Under the pieces are notes generated by a model. The model saw only the letters and a list, made by a program, of their open reading frames with translations, had not been told where the DNA came from and did no database searches. Both the position numbers and the translations under genes were made by a program. A stretch of DNA of 64,000 nt. Origin: Begonia masoniana. Its lineage: Eukaryota > Streptophyta > Magnoliopsida > Cucurbitales > Begoniaceae. The number at the start of each line of letters is the position of its first letter. Position 1 is the first letter of the stretch. The stretch lies in NCBI GenBank assembly GCA_022432975.1, contig CM039509.1, positions 17,607,261-17,671,260 of the forward strand. The letters are read 5' to 3'. Positions 10,575-23,900 of this stretch are shown here, in pieces.

Positions 10575-12765
10575 TGTGACGACCTCAATCCCGTCAGGGC
10601 CGTCACGGACTTGCCGTGATGTACATTTCTCTTAACCCTCGTCCATTCCGTAAAAATTTTCGTTTTTCTCCTTAACACATTAAAGAACGGACTTGGACAA
10701 TCGATCTTCCTCTATCAACATTTAAAGCCTAACTTAAAACATACGTAAAAAGACTCGTTTAGGGTCGGAAAACATCACTTTAAACTTGGGACCCAAAATG
10801 ACATAGAAGAGATAGGCAACGGGCGAGCCCTACCTTTAGCGCGCGCGCCCATCGCGTGCCTTGCGCGCTAACCGCTCGCACACCGCGTGCCCATAGCACG
10901 AGCCTTGCGCGCCCGTGCTCCTTGTGTGCCACCCATGCAATGTCCCCGCCCACCGCGCCTCGCGTGCCTACCTTGGCCTGGCGCGCGCGTGCACCTTACA
11001 TGTCACGACAGCCGATCAATTGGCTGAAGGGCTGATCGGTCGGCGATCGTTCTGGATTTCTCGCCATTTTCCAGAGGTTCCGCCGTTCGATCAGCCATGG
11101 TGCGCCGAACGATCGGCTGAGCAGGGCAGCGCGCCCATGCGCGCTCTGCTCACCCTGCCTGCGCGATAGCTGCACGCCCAGTGCCCCTTTTTCCTCCTTT
11201 TCTCTTTTCCTTTGCCATTTTCTCCAATATTTCCCTACAAACATCAACCATAAACATCCTTAAATCATCCATAAACATCTCTACCTAAAATACACATCCA
11301 TTTATTTGAAAACCCCATACTATAATCATCAAATCCGACTCTAATCAACAACTCTGACACTAATCAACAAAATCCCTTTTCTAATCATCAAAATCCATTT
11401 CATCAATATCAAACAAGCAGCGGAAACTCATAAAACATCTCAAAAGTGAACCCATCCATAAAACTATTCAAAATAACATTATCTCCAAGCTATCCACTTC
11501 ACAACCCAAAAACCATAATCAATCCACTCCTACATCAATCACATTCACATATATTTATCAAAATTGCTCGGAGCACACCCACTAGTCAAATAAGCCTGGC
11601 CAGCACGCCCACGCCCGCCACGAGCACTGTCTGTCGACCACCTATACGATGACATCACGAGGAGATTCCTCACCTTCGACTGCACCACCTACATCATACA
11701 ATTTAAACAATAAGTCTAATGCTTAGTAAGGGGTGTACGAAACATAAACATATATGTGCATGCATGATTTCGTAAAACATGTTCATTTTCATTCATTTAC
11801 TTTACATCACGTGAGTTGCCATATGCGCACGTACTTTACATGACATGAGTTACTCCGTGAGAACACATAACTTACCTCGTGAGAACGCACAACTTACTCG
11901 TGAGAACAACCAGTTCATATTCAGTACTTAAAACATGCATGTAAAAACATTTTGTATGCCATGGAAGAAAACATGATGTATGAGGGAAGCAACATATAAC
12001 GATCACCAAAGACAACTCAGAAACATACATAATTCTTATCAAACGTGAAACTAACATCCTAAGCTACCCGACTCGTCACAGCCTCATAATCAACCAAACT
12101 CACTAAACTTAGCATCGTCACGATGTAGGGCTTTAAGGGCCGAAAACCTAACACACACTTACTTGGCATCCTTAGCAATGCCGAGCACCTCCCGTAAGCC
12201 GTGTCCACCTAAGACATTTCACAAATATTGGCATTAAACCCGATCCAAAATAAACGAATTCAAAAATTAAACGAAGCACCTAGCTAAGGCAATTTCCTAG
12301 AAACTTCGGTTTACGTCATTCAGGCATTCTATCGAGCACTTTGCGCTCACAAATTCTATAACCTAGCATTAATGGAAATTTAACCTCTCAACCACCAAAT
12401 TTCAACCTAACTATCAAAAATAACTCTTAATCTTCCATCAAAAGTCAATAATACGGTACACCTATCGATTTCTAACATAACCCTATAAATCTCAAACCCT
12501 AATTATTCTTAACCCTAAAACCGAAACTAAACATCTAGAATACATGAACCTTACCTAGAGCTTGATGTTTGACGAAAAATGAAAGAGAAATTGTCACTGG
12601 AAGAGAGCTGAATCGTCAGCCGAAGGAGGACCGTTGCCTGGGAAGAGAGAATCGCAGAATGGGGGAGCTCTCTGGTGTTTTGGCGTGGAGGAAGAGAGAA
12701 ATGAGAGAGGGGGGTTTAAGTTTTTATACACTAATAAGTGGAAACTGAAAATCTCGGGCGTTACA
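10575..12765 (-). mobile_element. Solo LTR (Ty3/gypsy) inserted in the NUMT
   Basis: A 2191-bp LTR reads TGTAACGCCCGAG on the minus strand from 12765 and ends GAGGTCGTCACA at 10575. It is flanked by the perfect 5-bp target-site duplication TATGC (10570-10574 and 12766-12770). No internal region remains, so it is a solo LTR left by LTR-LTR recombination. It carries a first donor CTAG|GTAAG (minus, about 12551), CCTACATC (11688-11695) with GATGTAGG (12122-12129), and a CpG/GATCGG-rich repeat block near its 3' end (10830-11165). An ORF over 10915-11169 in that block is not a gene. Confidence 0.92.
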
Positions 12766-12877
12766 TATGCCACCCAAACCAACTGAGGGAAGTCACATCT
12801 ATCCCATCGCAAGCACCTACAATGTCATGATCACATTGGTTTACCCCTTTTTCTTTGGTAGTTCAACGGTCGGTCAC

Positions 12878-13316
12878 CCCTCCAACAAAAAAAGGTATAA
12901 ATATGGAAACTTCTCTGCCATTTGGATCGGAGAATTTATGGAGGAAATCAGGTTTTAAATTTCCAGAAACCACATGATTATATAGCCAAAGGGAATACGC
13001 CGCTCCTAAAATCATCCCAAGCGCTGCTAATGTAGCTACTAAGCTATTTCTTTGGAAAGCTCCTACGGAGATGGGAAATTCCCCGATAAAGCTGCTAGTA
13101 CCAGGTGAACTCATATTGGCCAAAGTGGAAAAGAAGAAAATGGTAGAGAGATTCGGCATGGTGCTCACTGAACCTCCGTAATATCTAACAAGTAGAGTCT
13201 TATATCGGTCATATAGAACACCAATACATAGAAAAAGAGCTAAAGGAACCAGTCCATGACTTAACATCAGTAGAATGCTACCTCCAATTCCCTGTATGTT
13301 CGATAGAGCCAAAGAT
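12878..13316 (-). pseudogene. nad4: Mitochondrial NADH dehydrogenase subunit 4, exon 3 (nuclear copy)
   Basis: The minus-strand frame reads NIQGIGGSILLMLSHGLVP, then GVLYDRYKTLLVRYYGG, GTSSFIGEF, VGAFQRNSLVATLAALG and SLWLYNHVVSGNLKPDFLHK. This is the C-terminal part of the complex I membrane subunit ND4. The frame ends at a GTGACC group II donor-like site, where exon 4 of plant nad4 would be joined after splicing. Codons normally changed by C-to-U editing are still in genomic form, for example Pro and Ser in SSPGTSSFIGEFPISVG, so the copy came from DNA and not from edited cDNA. Exons 1, 2 and 4 are absent here. It is a NUMT pseudogene with no expected function in the nucleus. Confidence 0.92.
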
Positions 13317-13361
13317 CCCCCCCCCCCCCCCCCACATCAATAGTCGGAGTACGCCGATTAC

Positions 13362-13405
13362 CCCCGAAACCGTACAAGATAGTTACCACCTGTCATACGG
13401 CTTTC
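13362..13405 (-). other. Group II intron domain V (nad4 intron 2)
   Basis: The minus strand reads AAAGCCGTATGACAGG, a short loop, then CTTGTACGGTTTCGGGG. This is the conserved catalytic hairpin of plant mitochondrial group II introns. It sits just upstream of nad4 exon 3, as the end of intron 2 should. A run of 17 C (13317-13333 on the plus strand) lies between it and the exon and is probably expanded or assembly-prone. Confidence 0.75.
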
Positions 13406-16400
13406 TAACTTCACTTCTTTTTCTGGTCGTTCTGCTCTGTCGATTGATGGTAGTATAAGAGATTTGTAACCCCCCAAAATTTTGTGCAAAATGGTTCCTG
13501 CTTTCTACCCATAGTTAGCATGTATCTCCCCAGGTCATACTTGAGTATCACATCCAAGACCACCACCCCAACTCTATCTTCCTTATCAGTGAACCGTCCA
13601 TTTTGCATAGATACTCATCCAATGTTGCGGGGATGAGATGACGTGACATACTACGATCACGTACAGAATTGCTGCCCTTCGACTCGGCAATATGGAACCT
13701 CTCAACAGCTCCTGTTCCTTTATGAGGTCCTCCAGGACAAGGGGGCGGCAGAAAACGAACTCAGGTGGGCTCTACGCGGTTCGCGTTTTCTTGTGTTGAA
13801 AGCTTCTCATTCTCTTATAGAAGCCCGCGTCCACGCCGAGGACAAGTAAAGCCTAGCGAAGCTGCAGGAAGCACTAAGCAATGGGGGAGATGAGGGCGAC
13901 TCAGCCCATGGCATGGGTTGGACCACACCATAGGCTGAAGTCCTTCCACGACAGAAGAAGGACAAGGCAGCGTCCTCGTTGTCAGACCGGAACAAGAAAG
14001 GGAAGCTAGTCGTTAAGGGAAGATAAGACTTGTCGAATGCGACTCCTCTAATATATATAATATAGTCTTACTCTACAACTTTCTTAAAGGGGCGCTAAAA
14101 CTAGCATTTTGAACCCAAGCCAGTTGAAAGGATGTGCGCGCTACTAGCGCGCAACGGCTTTCAAGCTTGACTAATAGGGCTTTATAGAGAGAGGTAAGTA
14201 AGGGAAGGGACTCGCTTCGCTTTTGTTGCGGAGCTCTCCTTCCCACCCCTGCTTAGCGTTCCACTTGTGATCCTGGATGCAGTGGAGGAGAACCCTCCAT
14301 AAGACATAATTCTTCTTTCCCCCTCGAGAAAGAGAAAGAAGAGAAGAAAGGATTTTTTAACTTCTTTCATGCGAACGGCCCTATCTTGTATCGAAAGGTT
14401 TTTCGTACTATACACCACATTGAGAAAGACCAGCCTCTTATGTCTTATGTAAAGAAAGACTTTTTTTTTACCTCAAAAGGGGGTCCCCTTATGATGCTAC
14501 GGACGACTGTCCGAAGTGCAAGGGGTAAACTTGGACTCAGATAGGATAGGATTGTGCGCGCCGGGCCGGGTGTAAGATTTTTTCCGAGCCAATAACTCGA
14601 ACGCCTCCAGCCCATTATATTACGCGACTGTAATATTTTCTTATGTTTCACTGGCCAGAAAGAAAAAGTTCCACACGAGCTCCCTTTATGCGGCGTGGTG
14701 GCAAAAGTGATAAGGGATTGGCTTGAGTGTAGATAGGATCAAATCCGCAGGGGTCATGCAAATACATAGGCTCCTTCCCTTCTCTTTTTGATGAATAGGC
14801 TTATTTGAAAGGCGCTTTCCGATCAACGGTCCCTCAGAACGAGGGGTTAGGCAGGTAGTATGGGCCGTCTGACTTCCAGCTATGTGCTATGTGGCTCCCA
14901 TGAAGCGAATGAAAGGAAGCTATTCGAGCTTTCTCCGCCAGTGTGGTCGACCTTATAAAGCTCGCTAAGCTTCCCTTCTTTAAATGAAGTGGAAAGTCTT
15001 CCAGCCTCTTTAATTGGTAGGTGGGTGGGCAAAGCCCCCTATTTCATTAAGATTCCATTTTATTTAAAGGTCTTTTTTTTTTTGACACTTTTATTAGGCC
15101 TATCTATCTAATAGGCTACTTCTAGCTTCTATAGTAGCCCTTACACTTTAGTGTAGTTGTAGTTTGTATTGGTACTGAATGAACATATCAAACAAAGGTG
15201 ATCAGTATAAGACCTTCTTTGGCCTAGGAAAAGCTGCGAACTCTAGAAGCTAGGGCGTTTGTTCACCTTTGGACACGAGCACTATTTCGTTCTCCGCAAA
15301 AACCTTTCTTAGAGATTGAGACGGCAATAAGATAAGTCTGACGTTCAATCTAAGACAGCGCTGATAGCTTGTAGTGAACAGCCCAGCCCCTTTATGAAAC
15401 CAACCAAAAGAAGCCTTTGGTACTTCATTTCATAGTGAAGGTTTGGAACGCTTGCTATTAGATTCTTAGAGAAAGCCATTTGTTTGTTTCCAAACCCTTC
15501 GCCTTTCTTTTGAATCAAAGTTGGTCGCGATTGTTGTATTTGAGTTGGTCGGGGCCGTTTATATGACAGCTCTGCTTCCTCGTCTTGCTTATGGCAAAGC
15601 TTCTTTCTACTTTGCTTGCTTCTCTCACGCTTTAAGTCCTTTTGCTATTTCAAATAAAAAGCTTCCGTCAAAGCGAAAGATCTAATCCAACAGAAAGAAC
15701 GCATATTGAGCATAGCTAATATGCGGCTACGGCTAGGTGATCATATCATGCCATAAAACTCTTTTATATGTATAGAGAGATCCCCTAGATATACAGATAG
15801 AATAGATGTTTTCATGGATAGCTATGAAAACATCTATCATTCCATTGATTCTGAGTTTTGGGGGCTCGTCGATCCAAATGAATCATTCTTCTGGTTTCTC
15901 TTCACCCCCGCCCTAAAACTGAGCCATAGCACAGCTCCAATTCGCTTCGCGCGCGGGAAGGCAACGAAGTTCAGTTCATGAGACCGCGGTGGAGTGGAGC
16001 TGCCCTAACACAAAGTTCCTTACCTTAGCTGGATCTCGCTGGTGCCACCTAAATGGTAGGTAGACAACGGATGTGTGATGTTTGGAGTTGTCGTTTGTGC
16101 ACCTGTCCCCAGTGTCAGAATGAGTGATCTGTTCCCCTGCGGATCATGGCCTTACCACTCGGTCCCGATGGCCAGCGGGGGATTAGGTATAGCAGCTCAT
16201 GTTCGTTTGCGCTGCACGTTCCCGCTGGACTGAACACGTGTTAGCTATAGGAAGTATGGTTCCTAAAGTGATTTTGGTTTTCCAGTTCAAGCTCAACTCC
16301 TTGCTTTACGTTAGCAGACCTACAGGTCGGGCTGGGGCTCTGCACTCTTTCTTTCTGTGTGGGACGATGCCGAGGAGAGAGGGGAATGCATCGAGGCGGC

Positions 16401-17350
16401 GAACAACAAGACTACAACTACTTCAATTCAATTAAATAAAGGCTTTTCCCTCCATGAGATGAGCCCAGTGCATTGGACCGATGGATAAGAGAACTGAGCT
16501 GGCCTAAAAAGCGCTTGGGTGCTCTACGTACGATGTAGACTCCATCAGATACATCTCGATTTCTTTATGATGGATCAAGAATAGATAGTTGTCTCATCAG
16601 AAAGAGGGTTATTCTTGATGGATTCCCTGTCATCCTTTTCGACTCTTTCTATCTATCTATCTTAACAGATCAAGCTATCTATCAATCGATTTGAAAATAG
16701 CACGTTTATATTGCTTTGCCTTCATTTCCGCCACGCCAACCACCATAGCTGCCATAATAAGAAGCAGGCTAAGTAGCTAGAAGCTATCACTTCTAGCTCT
16801 TTCATTCTTATTCACGAATGAATTGGGAAAGCCAACGAAAAGATTTGATCACCTTATGTGATAGGGGCTTCGTAAAGCCGGTGCTGCTGTTGCCTGTGCG
16901 TAGGGCCGTCCCCCACTCCTGTCCCATGGCGCTAAGGGGCTTTTGTTTTTGGAGTAGACGGCAGTGTTTTGCTGACGCCTCAAATCAAGCTTTTATTACG
17001 ACATGCTATGTTTTCCATTGTTAGTAGGTTGAATGGGTCGGTACGTTTTTTCCCAAAGCAAGTTCGCCAAGCAGCACCGTTCGCTAAAATTTGTCCTTTT
17101 TTAATGCATTTACACTGCGGAACCTGGGATTTTTGAAATCATGGTCCTTGCGGATCTGATCATCCATAAAATATACAAAAACAAACTCTAAATATTTGAT
17201 ATCTTAGATCTTCCCTCTCCTTATTAGTCGAGCTTCTCCGTTTCTCTCACTTTGTTCGAGCCGGTTGTCTTTTTTTCTTTCTCGTAGAATCCCCCTTCTC
17301 TTATTGGACTTCTACCAATTAGTAAGCGAGCGAAGGACTGGTACGTCTTA

Positions 17351-17979
17351 ATAGATGTTTTGGTAAGCAATTATCTTCCCTATGTTAAAGCTACTCGACA
17401 TTTTGGATTCTGGACTGACTTTGAGTATTGATCATATTTTGCCCCATAATAGATCATGACTCTTTTTACTTGTTATTATATTCATCATCATAAGTGTAAA
17501 CTAGAATCTCTTGTCAATTTGACCCAAGCTTTCATATCTTTCTAGAAAGATACTCATTTTGATCCATAGTCATTCTCATCATTTGGACTTATAATTTTGA
17601 TATACTCTTCATAAGACTTGATTACATTTTTGATTTGATTATCCCACACTTTTCTCTGATTTTGATTTAGATTAGATGATGGTTCAAAATCATTAAAAAG
17701 TGTTTAGATAGAATCTATGGGTAACGCTTGACTTAAGTCATATGGTGGTAATTCATCTTTTTTCATAATATTCAATAGAATATATTAATTTATATAGAAT
17801 AGGGGTTTCCATCCATGAAGAAAGATTTTGATATATAAATCAGCAACTCACTTTGCAAAGGGTGCTGTGGTAATAAAATTCTCGTGTATGGTGTAGATAG
17901 GTATATCTTTTATATTACATAACTCATAAAGCATAAACATTGCTATATTAGCATCTTTTTGATGAATAAAGTTAGCAAA
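17351..17979. other. Unassigned AT-rich stretch
   Basis: No reading frame survives. On the minus strand a decayed frame with WDNQIKNVIKSYEEYIK can be followed at about 17590-17690, which might be a retroelement polyprotein relic. No family can be assigned. Confidence 0.3.
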
Positions 17980-19290
17980 TGTAGCTGAATATGTTTTTTA
18001 CTTGCCTTTCCTTGCTATAAGATTAACTAGTAGCACGATTAGTCCAATTGTATGCTACTTGCCTTTGCTTGCTATAAGAGCTTCACTTATACCAAATGGA
18101 TGTCAAAAATGTGTTCTTAAACAAATATATTGTGAAAGAGTTTATGTTTACCAACCCTTAGGTTTTGAGGCACATTATAAAGAAAACCATATTTATAATT
18201 TCCATAAATCACTTTGTAGACTTAAGCAAGCATCAAAAACTTGTACAAAAGGCTGAGCAAATTTGCCATTGAAATAAATTTTAAAATTGATAAAATAAAT
18301 TCCACTTTGTTTACTAACAACAAAGGCAAGGGCATACTAATTCTAGAAATTATATGGACGATATCATATTTGATGCAACAAATTAATCACTTTGCAAAGA
18401 ATTTGCAAAGTTAACGCAAAGTGAATACGAGACGAAGGTGATGGGAGAATTAAATTTTTTGTTTCGTTTACAAATCAAACAATCTAAAGAAAAAATTTTC
18501 TTAAGCCAAGAAAAGTATGTAAAAAGAGCTCATCAAGAAGTTTGGAATGGATCTAAGCCTTCTTGTACTCCCGTGAACACGTCTTCTAAATTGGATAAAA
18601 ATGAAAGTAAAAAGAGTGTGGATATAAAGAAATATCATTTAATGAGTTCATTAATGTACTTAACGATGTGTAGACCTGATATTCAGTTTAGTGTGTTATT
18701 ATATGCAAGATTTCAAGTTTGCTAAAGAAGTTTCACTTGAATGCAGTAAAGAGAATATTCAAATATTTAAGTAGGTCAAGTGATTTAGAATTTTGGTATC
18801 CTAATGGAACTTCATTTAATTTGGTGGGATACACTAATTCTGATTATACTTATAGTCTAGTTGATAGAAATAGTACAAGTGGGACATGTCAATTCTTTGA
18901 GGAATCATTAGTTTCATAGTTCTCTAAGGGGTAAAAATCGATGGCTTTTTTAACAGCTAAAAGTGAATATATGACCACCCTGAGTTGTTATGCTTAAGTG
19001 TTATGGATAAAGCAAACATTTGAAGATTATGGACAAATCTATAAGAAAACTCCAATCATGTGTGACGATTCTAGTGCGATCAACATTTCCATGAATCTTA
19101 TTCAACATTTTGACATTAAACACGTAGAAATCAAACATCAATTCATCTGAGATCACATTTAAAAAGGTGACATGTCTATTTTTCAATTCTAAAAATCAAT
19201 TTGACTAACATTTTTACAATATCGTTGGACGGGAAGACCTTTAACAATATTAGGATTCAATTAGGTTTTATTCAGTTTGATTCAAAAAAG
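17980..19290 (+). pseudogene. Ty1/copia (SIRE/Maximus type) reverse transcriptase-RNase H remnant
   Basis: Broken frames follow the family order. YQMDVK-like sequence (about 18080), YQPLGFEAHYKENHIYNFHK with SLCRLKQASK (18145-18240) and the YMDD box (18351-18362) are followed by GELNFLFRLQIKQSKEKIFL (18444-18500), TPVNTSSKLDK, RPDIQFSV (18670), HLNAVKRIFKYLS, DRNSTSGTCQF (18870) and the RNase H end IKHQFI. Stops and frameshifts interrupt it at several points (for example at 18254, 18723 and 18917). The upstream gag, protease and integrase and both LTRs are not visible. It is a dead fragment. Confidence 0.88.
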
Positions 19291-20043
19291 AATAGTGATG
19301 GCACGTTAGTCCCATAACATGGAGGACGCGCCAAAGTTCATGAATTCGTCATACACAAGCTTTAAGATTCTCGGTAATGTTCACAAGACTTATGTGGTGT
19401 TTCCTACCAAAAAGTCGACCATAAGAAAGAAAAATAAAAAGGAGAAGTGAATCTATTTCTAGGTCTAAACCATACTCTTTAATCTTGCAATGTAGATATC
19501 GATAGCATCAATGAGTTCCGTGACTCGAACATCTACTAAAAAGAGAACGAAAGTTTATAAACATATCTCCATGGTCGAGAAACGATAATGCGTTCAAGGC
19601 TAAATGACCTATTGTCTAAGGAAACGTTAGGTCAATGAGAGATGTGTTTTGTTTAATGACAAGTATGTGGAGGTAATGTGAGATAAATTGGTATCTCAAG
19701 TGGAACAAGCAAGTAGTTGGTGCGTAGTTACCAAAATTGAGTACAGGTTATGGAATTAACTAGGCTCATTGTTAATGTGTCATGGGGATAAAGTTGTGAA
19801 TGATTTTGTGCAATAACATGTAGTGGTAAGTTGTATTCCACGTCAAGACCAAATAATGGGCAGGATGGAAAATAATGCTCCAAAGCCTCAAGAACAAGGA
19901 TGGGGTTAATGAGGTTCTACGGTCAACCAACAATAGTCTAGAAGGCGAAAACAAAGGTGTCAATCCTCACTAGGATATTATGATTTTGAATATATACAAA
20001 TTAATTCCTAATCAGACGTTATAATTCAAATATATTAAAAATA
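19291..20043. other. Decayed retroelement flank, no gene seen
   Basis: Sequence after the copia RNase H. No frame, RNA gene or clear LTR can be supported. It may be the 3' untranslated part of the same copia element. Confidence 0.3.
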
Positions 20044-20224
20044 TCATATTACGTTTACTCTCTTATTCTATTCTTAAAATACTCTGACTTGTCAAACAAT
20101 ATTTAATACAATTAATGAAATAAATTTAAATAATTAATTTATTATATTAATTACATCAATAATTATATGACACATCATCGAGGCATTTAAATAAAATAAA
20201 ATAAGAGAGTAAACATAATATTAT
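20044..20224. mobile_element. Small inverted-repeat element (MITE-like)
   Basis: An AT-rich 180-bp unit has imperfect terminal inverted repeats: CATATTACGTTTACTCTCTT near 20046-20065 and AAGAGAGTAAACATAATATT near 20203-20222. The arms extend about 30 bp with a few mismatches. A short TA-rich target duplication is possible but not clear. There is no coding capacity. Confidence 0.55.
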
Positions 20225-20964
20225 TCATGTAAAAAAGATTACTCTCTTTGTTTTTCTTAACCTATCTATTTAATATAATTAACAATAGTACCACCACAAT
20301 GAATATCATTGGCAAATTTATCAGTATTACTGAATCCAAAGTTTTGTATTAATCCCTCATCCATATGAAGAAAACCAGAGTGATATTTTCCAAAAATAAA
20401 CAAATACAATATTTAGTACCCAAATTAATTCATAATATTGTTCAAATAAAGAACCCACGTAGAATATAAGTTGAAGCAAAAGTAGTTAGAAACAATTTGA
20501 TGAAATGTTTTAAAACAAAGTTCTATAAAGAACCACACATCTGAAAAGAATCACTAATCTTATCTTGAGAAAGATTATAAGTTATTTTGCAAGCAAATAA
20601 CTACGATTTCAATCAAACCAATGACTCTCAAAAACAATGGCAGAAACACAGTAGACAAGATCAATAGTTAACTGAAAATTGGGTTATCCAGCCAACTCCA
20701 ATGTTTTTGGACATTCAAACTTCCTGAGCAATGTTAAATCAAGCTGTATCTATTTCAGAAGATCCAAAATTGAACGACATTTCACAACAATCTACGCTTT
20801 CTACCATTTTTGGCTGGTAATAAGACACCCTAGATAGCAAAGGAATAGATTACTCATCTGTCTATATCAAGTAGATTTTCAGGCACATTTCCGCACTAAA
20901 TTTCTCAGGCGATGCTTCGTCCAACGATCGAAAACAGGCAAGATAAATGAAACGAGCAGATTTA
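20225..20964. other. 3' flank of the PheRS gene
   Basis: AT-rich, non-coding. The part adjacent to 20965 should hold the 3' UTR and poly(A) site of the minus-strand gene; no unambiguous poly(A) signal could be chosen. Confidence 0.4.
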
Positions 20965-23900
20965 CTAAAGTCCAAGGTGACATATAGGGTTTCTTTTGAT
21001 CAGACCAAGATCCACCTGCAAAAGTAAAGTACATGTAAGCTGGTCTCAAGTTCTGTGAAAAGACAAAAACTCAAATACCGACCTTGTGGCCAAATAGATC
21101 GCGAATGTTATCAATTCCATAGAGTATCATAGTAGGTCTGAAAAGAAAACAAAAACCATAAATATTATATCATTTCACAACTAATACCACAAAGGGAATA
21201 TTATTAGTAAAATATATATATATATATTGGCTCACCTTTCAAGGGATAGACCCCATGCAATTACACGAACATCCTCCGGAAGTCCCATAGGTAGTAACAT
21301 TTCCGGTCTGAACATTCCCGAATTTCCAACTTCCACCCATTTCTTAAACCCTTCATGATAACTGACCAAGTATAACACTTCAAACTTTTTCAAAGGGAAA
21401 CCTTATTTTATTCAAAAAGATAATAGCCTTGTTTTATTCCATCACCTGAAAATTTCCATGCTAGGTTCAGTATATGGATTATACGCAGGCTTGAAGCGCA
21501 GCTTCGACATACCTAAAATAATTCACAAACAAAATTCTGCTCTCATTTTACAGCATTATCTTTCAAAACTGCATTACAGTTTTATTATGATTCTCTGTTA
21601 CCTAGGCGAGAAAAGAAGTCATTCAAGACTCCAATCAAGTCACCAAGAGTAAGCCCCCGATCACACACAAGGCCTGAAATCAGAGAGATTTAGATATGTG
21701 TCTGATAAGCAAAAAACACTATTTCATTATTTAAATGGGCAAAATCCATGCGTCTACTGATAGCCAGAGTCAGTTGATTCAGTTCTTCACGAAAGAACCT
21801 GACATGAAAGGAACTTCCAAACCAGAACAATATACTCTATTTCCAAGAAATACTGTTGGCTAATCTATACCTTCTATTTGATGGAATTCTGCAAGATGAG
21901 TTCGATCAACAGCTTCATTCCTAAAAACCCGATCTATGGAGAAATATTTTTTTGGGATGAATGGTTTCTGCACAGCATATCCAGCACCATATAAACCCAT
22001 CGTCAACATTGATAAATAGTTATAATCCATATCTGATGACTACAATAAAAAGTTATCAACGGCGTAGACAGAGAATCATATAATGCCTGTGCTAATAAAT
22101 AAAGCATCCTGGAAGAAACAGCAGTGGTGTGAGTACGTAGAAGGTTCTTGTTCGCTTCCTCTCTTTTCCAATTATATCCATACCTGTAATAGAGAAAAGG
22201 AAACTTATTAACTAGTAATCCTTGTCTTTCAATCTCTCCGGGAGAAAAATGGGAAGATCAAAACATTATTGTACCCTCTTGATCCATAACCACCAGACTC
22301 ATGAACACGCTTTACCCGCATAACATAATCTTCTGGCAATTCCTTCGTACTAGAAGGAGCTGTAAAAGTAACACCAAATTATAATTGGAAAAATATATAT
22401 ATAAAACAAAAGTAGTTTGAAAAAAAAAACAGATATAACAGAGATAGCCAATGAAAAAGAGTAAAATATCAAACAAAATTATTTTAAAAAAAAACCCAAA
22501 AATATAAGAGAGTAAGCAGCAAATAAACAGACAGACCTTGCAGGAAGAATGTATCATGTGCATCTCGAGCAGGGTGCTGTTGTGGCTGAAACAAAGCATC
22601 GAAGTTCCAGAAGCTGTGAGAGAAAAGCACATAGAAATTGTTTATGCATTTGCCATTGATAATCAAGTTTCTAAACTCAAGAATAAACTCAACAATATTC
22701 AATATTTTCAAATCAAGCATATCAATTCAAATTATGAGCAAGGGTGCATAGCACCAAACCGTAGAACAATCAGACGTTAAGTATATGAATCTCATACTAC
22801 ATTTTGTTTTATATATACATGTGCAGTAAGATATAAAGAGAGGAAAAAGCTTTTCCCACAAAATATGCCATTCCTGGTCTCATCGTCAAGAACCTTTTAG
22901 TTTTCTAATGCAAAGATACTCTAGAAGATTTAACTTAAAAAATTTCTTCATCCTATAAATAAAACATTTGTATGTACATCTAGATGCTTAGTGTTTCTAA
23001 TGTAGTCCTGAAATGGAGCGCATTAGTGAAAAATAAACATAAAACTAGTGGAGAAACAAATATGAGAATGCTACCTGCTTTCTACAAAATTGTTCGTTGG
23101 CATCTCTTCAAACCTAAAGTTGAACGAAAACAATGTTTGGAAGGGTCTCAAACTGGGAAAAAGATCTCCGATGAAAAATTGAAGTTTAGAAAAAGATTAA
23201 ATCTAACCCCATCTGACGAAAAATATCCTTGAACTGTTGTCGTACCTGAGAAAATGAGAGAACATTAAAATCAGATACTTAATGAAAAAATTAATGGGTT
23301 TGTCAATCTGTACACATAATAATTCTTTCATGTTGTAGTGCAACTAGGTAGAGACATTACCTGCTCCAGGCCTCAAACACTGTAATAGTAAAGATCAACT
23401 TGATGAAATTCAGTATCAAGCATTATTAGCGATTCTAGCTATGTCAAAATATTCTCAATTTTTCAACTTTTACTCTAGATTGATAATGGCTTGGTGGATA
23501 TCGTTACCAATCTACGAGGAGCTCAGTTAGTAATATTACAAATTTAAACTTTAGAATTTCCCAGATCATAGGAACCAAACTACCAAGACGATTGTGAAAC
23601 CGCCAATGAGTTACTAATGAGCATAAAACGGATTCATCGAAATAACACGACTAAAATAACACACGAATGGAAAAATGAAAGCCACAGTCTGGCAGAACAC
23701 CGGCCTGGAAAATGCCACAAGCGACTGGCTCGGAAAACCCTAATAACTAGGATATTAATTCATCAATATTCATAACCATAATCCTAACTCCTACCCCCTC
23801 CCTTCTATTTATAATAATCTAGCCTAATAATAATTGTTAAAATGCCCCTTTACTTTCACTTCTCAACATTGACTAGGTTTCTCAGAGTGGAGGTGGCTAT

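Larger units (their letters stand above)
12766..17350. other. NUMT, right part (nad4 exon 3 with flanking group II introns)
   Basis: The part from 12771 to 12877 is the start of nad4 intron 3 on the minus strand. 12878-13316 is exon 3. About 13317 onward is the 3' end of intron 2, including a domain V. The remaining 3.9 kb is mitochondrial-looking sequence without a recognisable gene, probably mostly intron 2, since plant nad4 intron 2 is a few kilobases long. Nuclear-type AT-rich sequence takes over around 17350; the border is approximate. Open frames such as 16199-16435 lie in this non-coding DNA. Confidence 0.75.

Noticed and set aside
9381..10678. Several overlapping small open frames
   Set aside because: They lie in mitochondrial spacer/intron-like DNA, overlap in different frames and match no gene I recognise; only the 9960-10201 frame was kept as a question.
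12878..13316. nad4 as a working gene
   Set aside because: Only exon 3 is present, with unedited codons and nuclear retroelements on both sides.
22312..22780. Small open frames inside the PheRS gene
   Set aside because: They run across exon-intron borders or lie antisense to exons; the spliced minus-strand gene explains the region.
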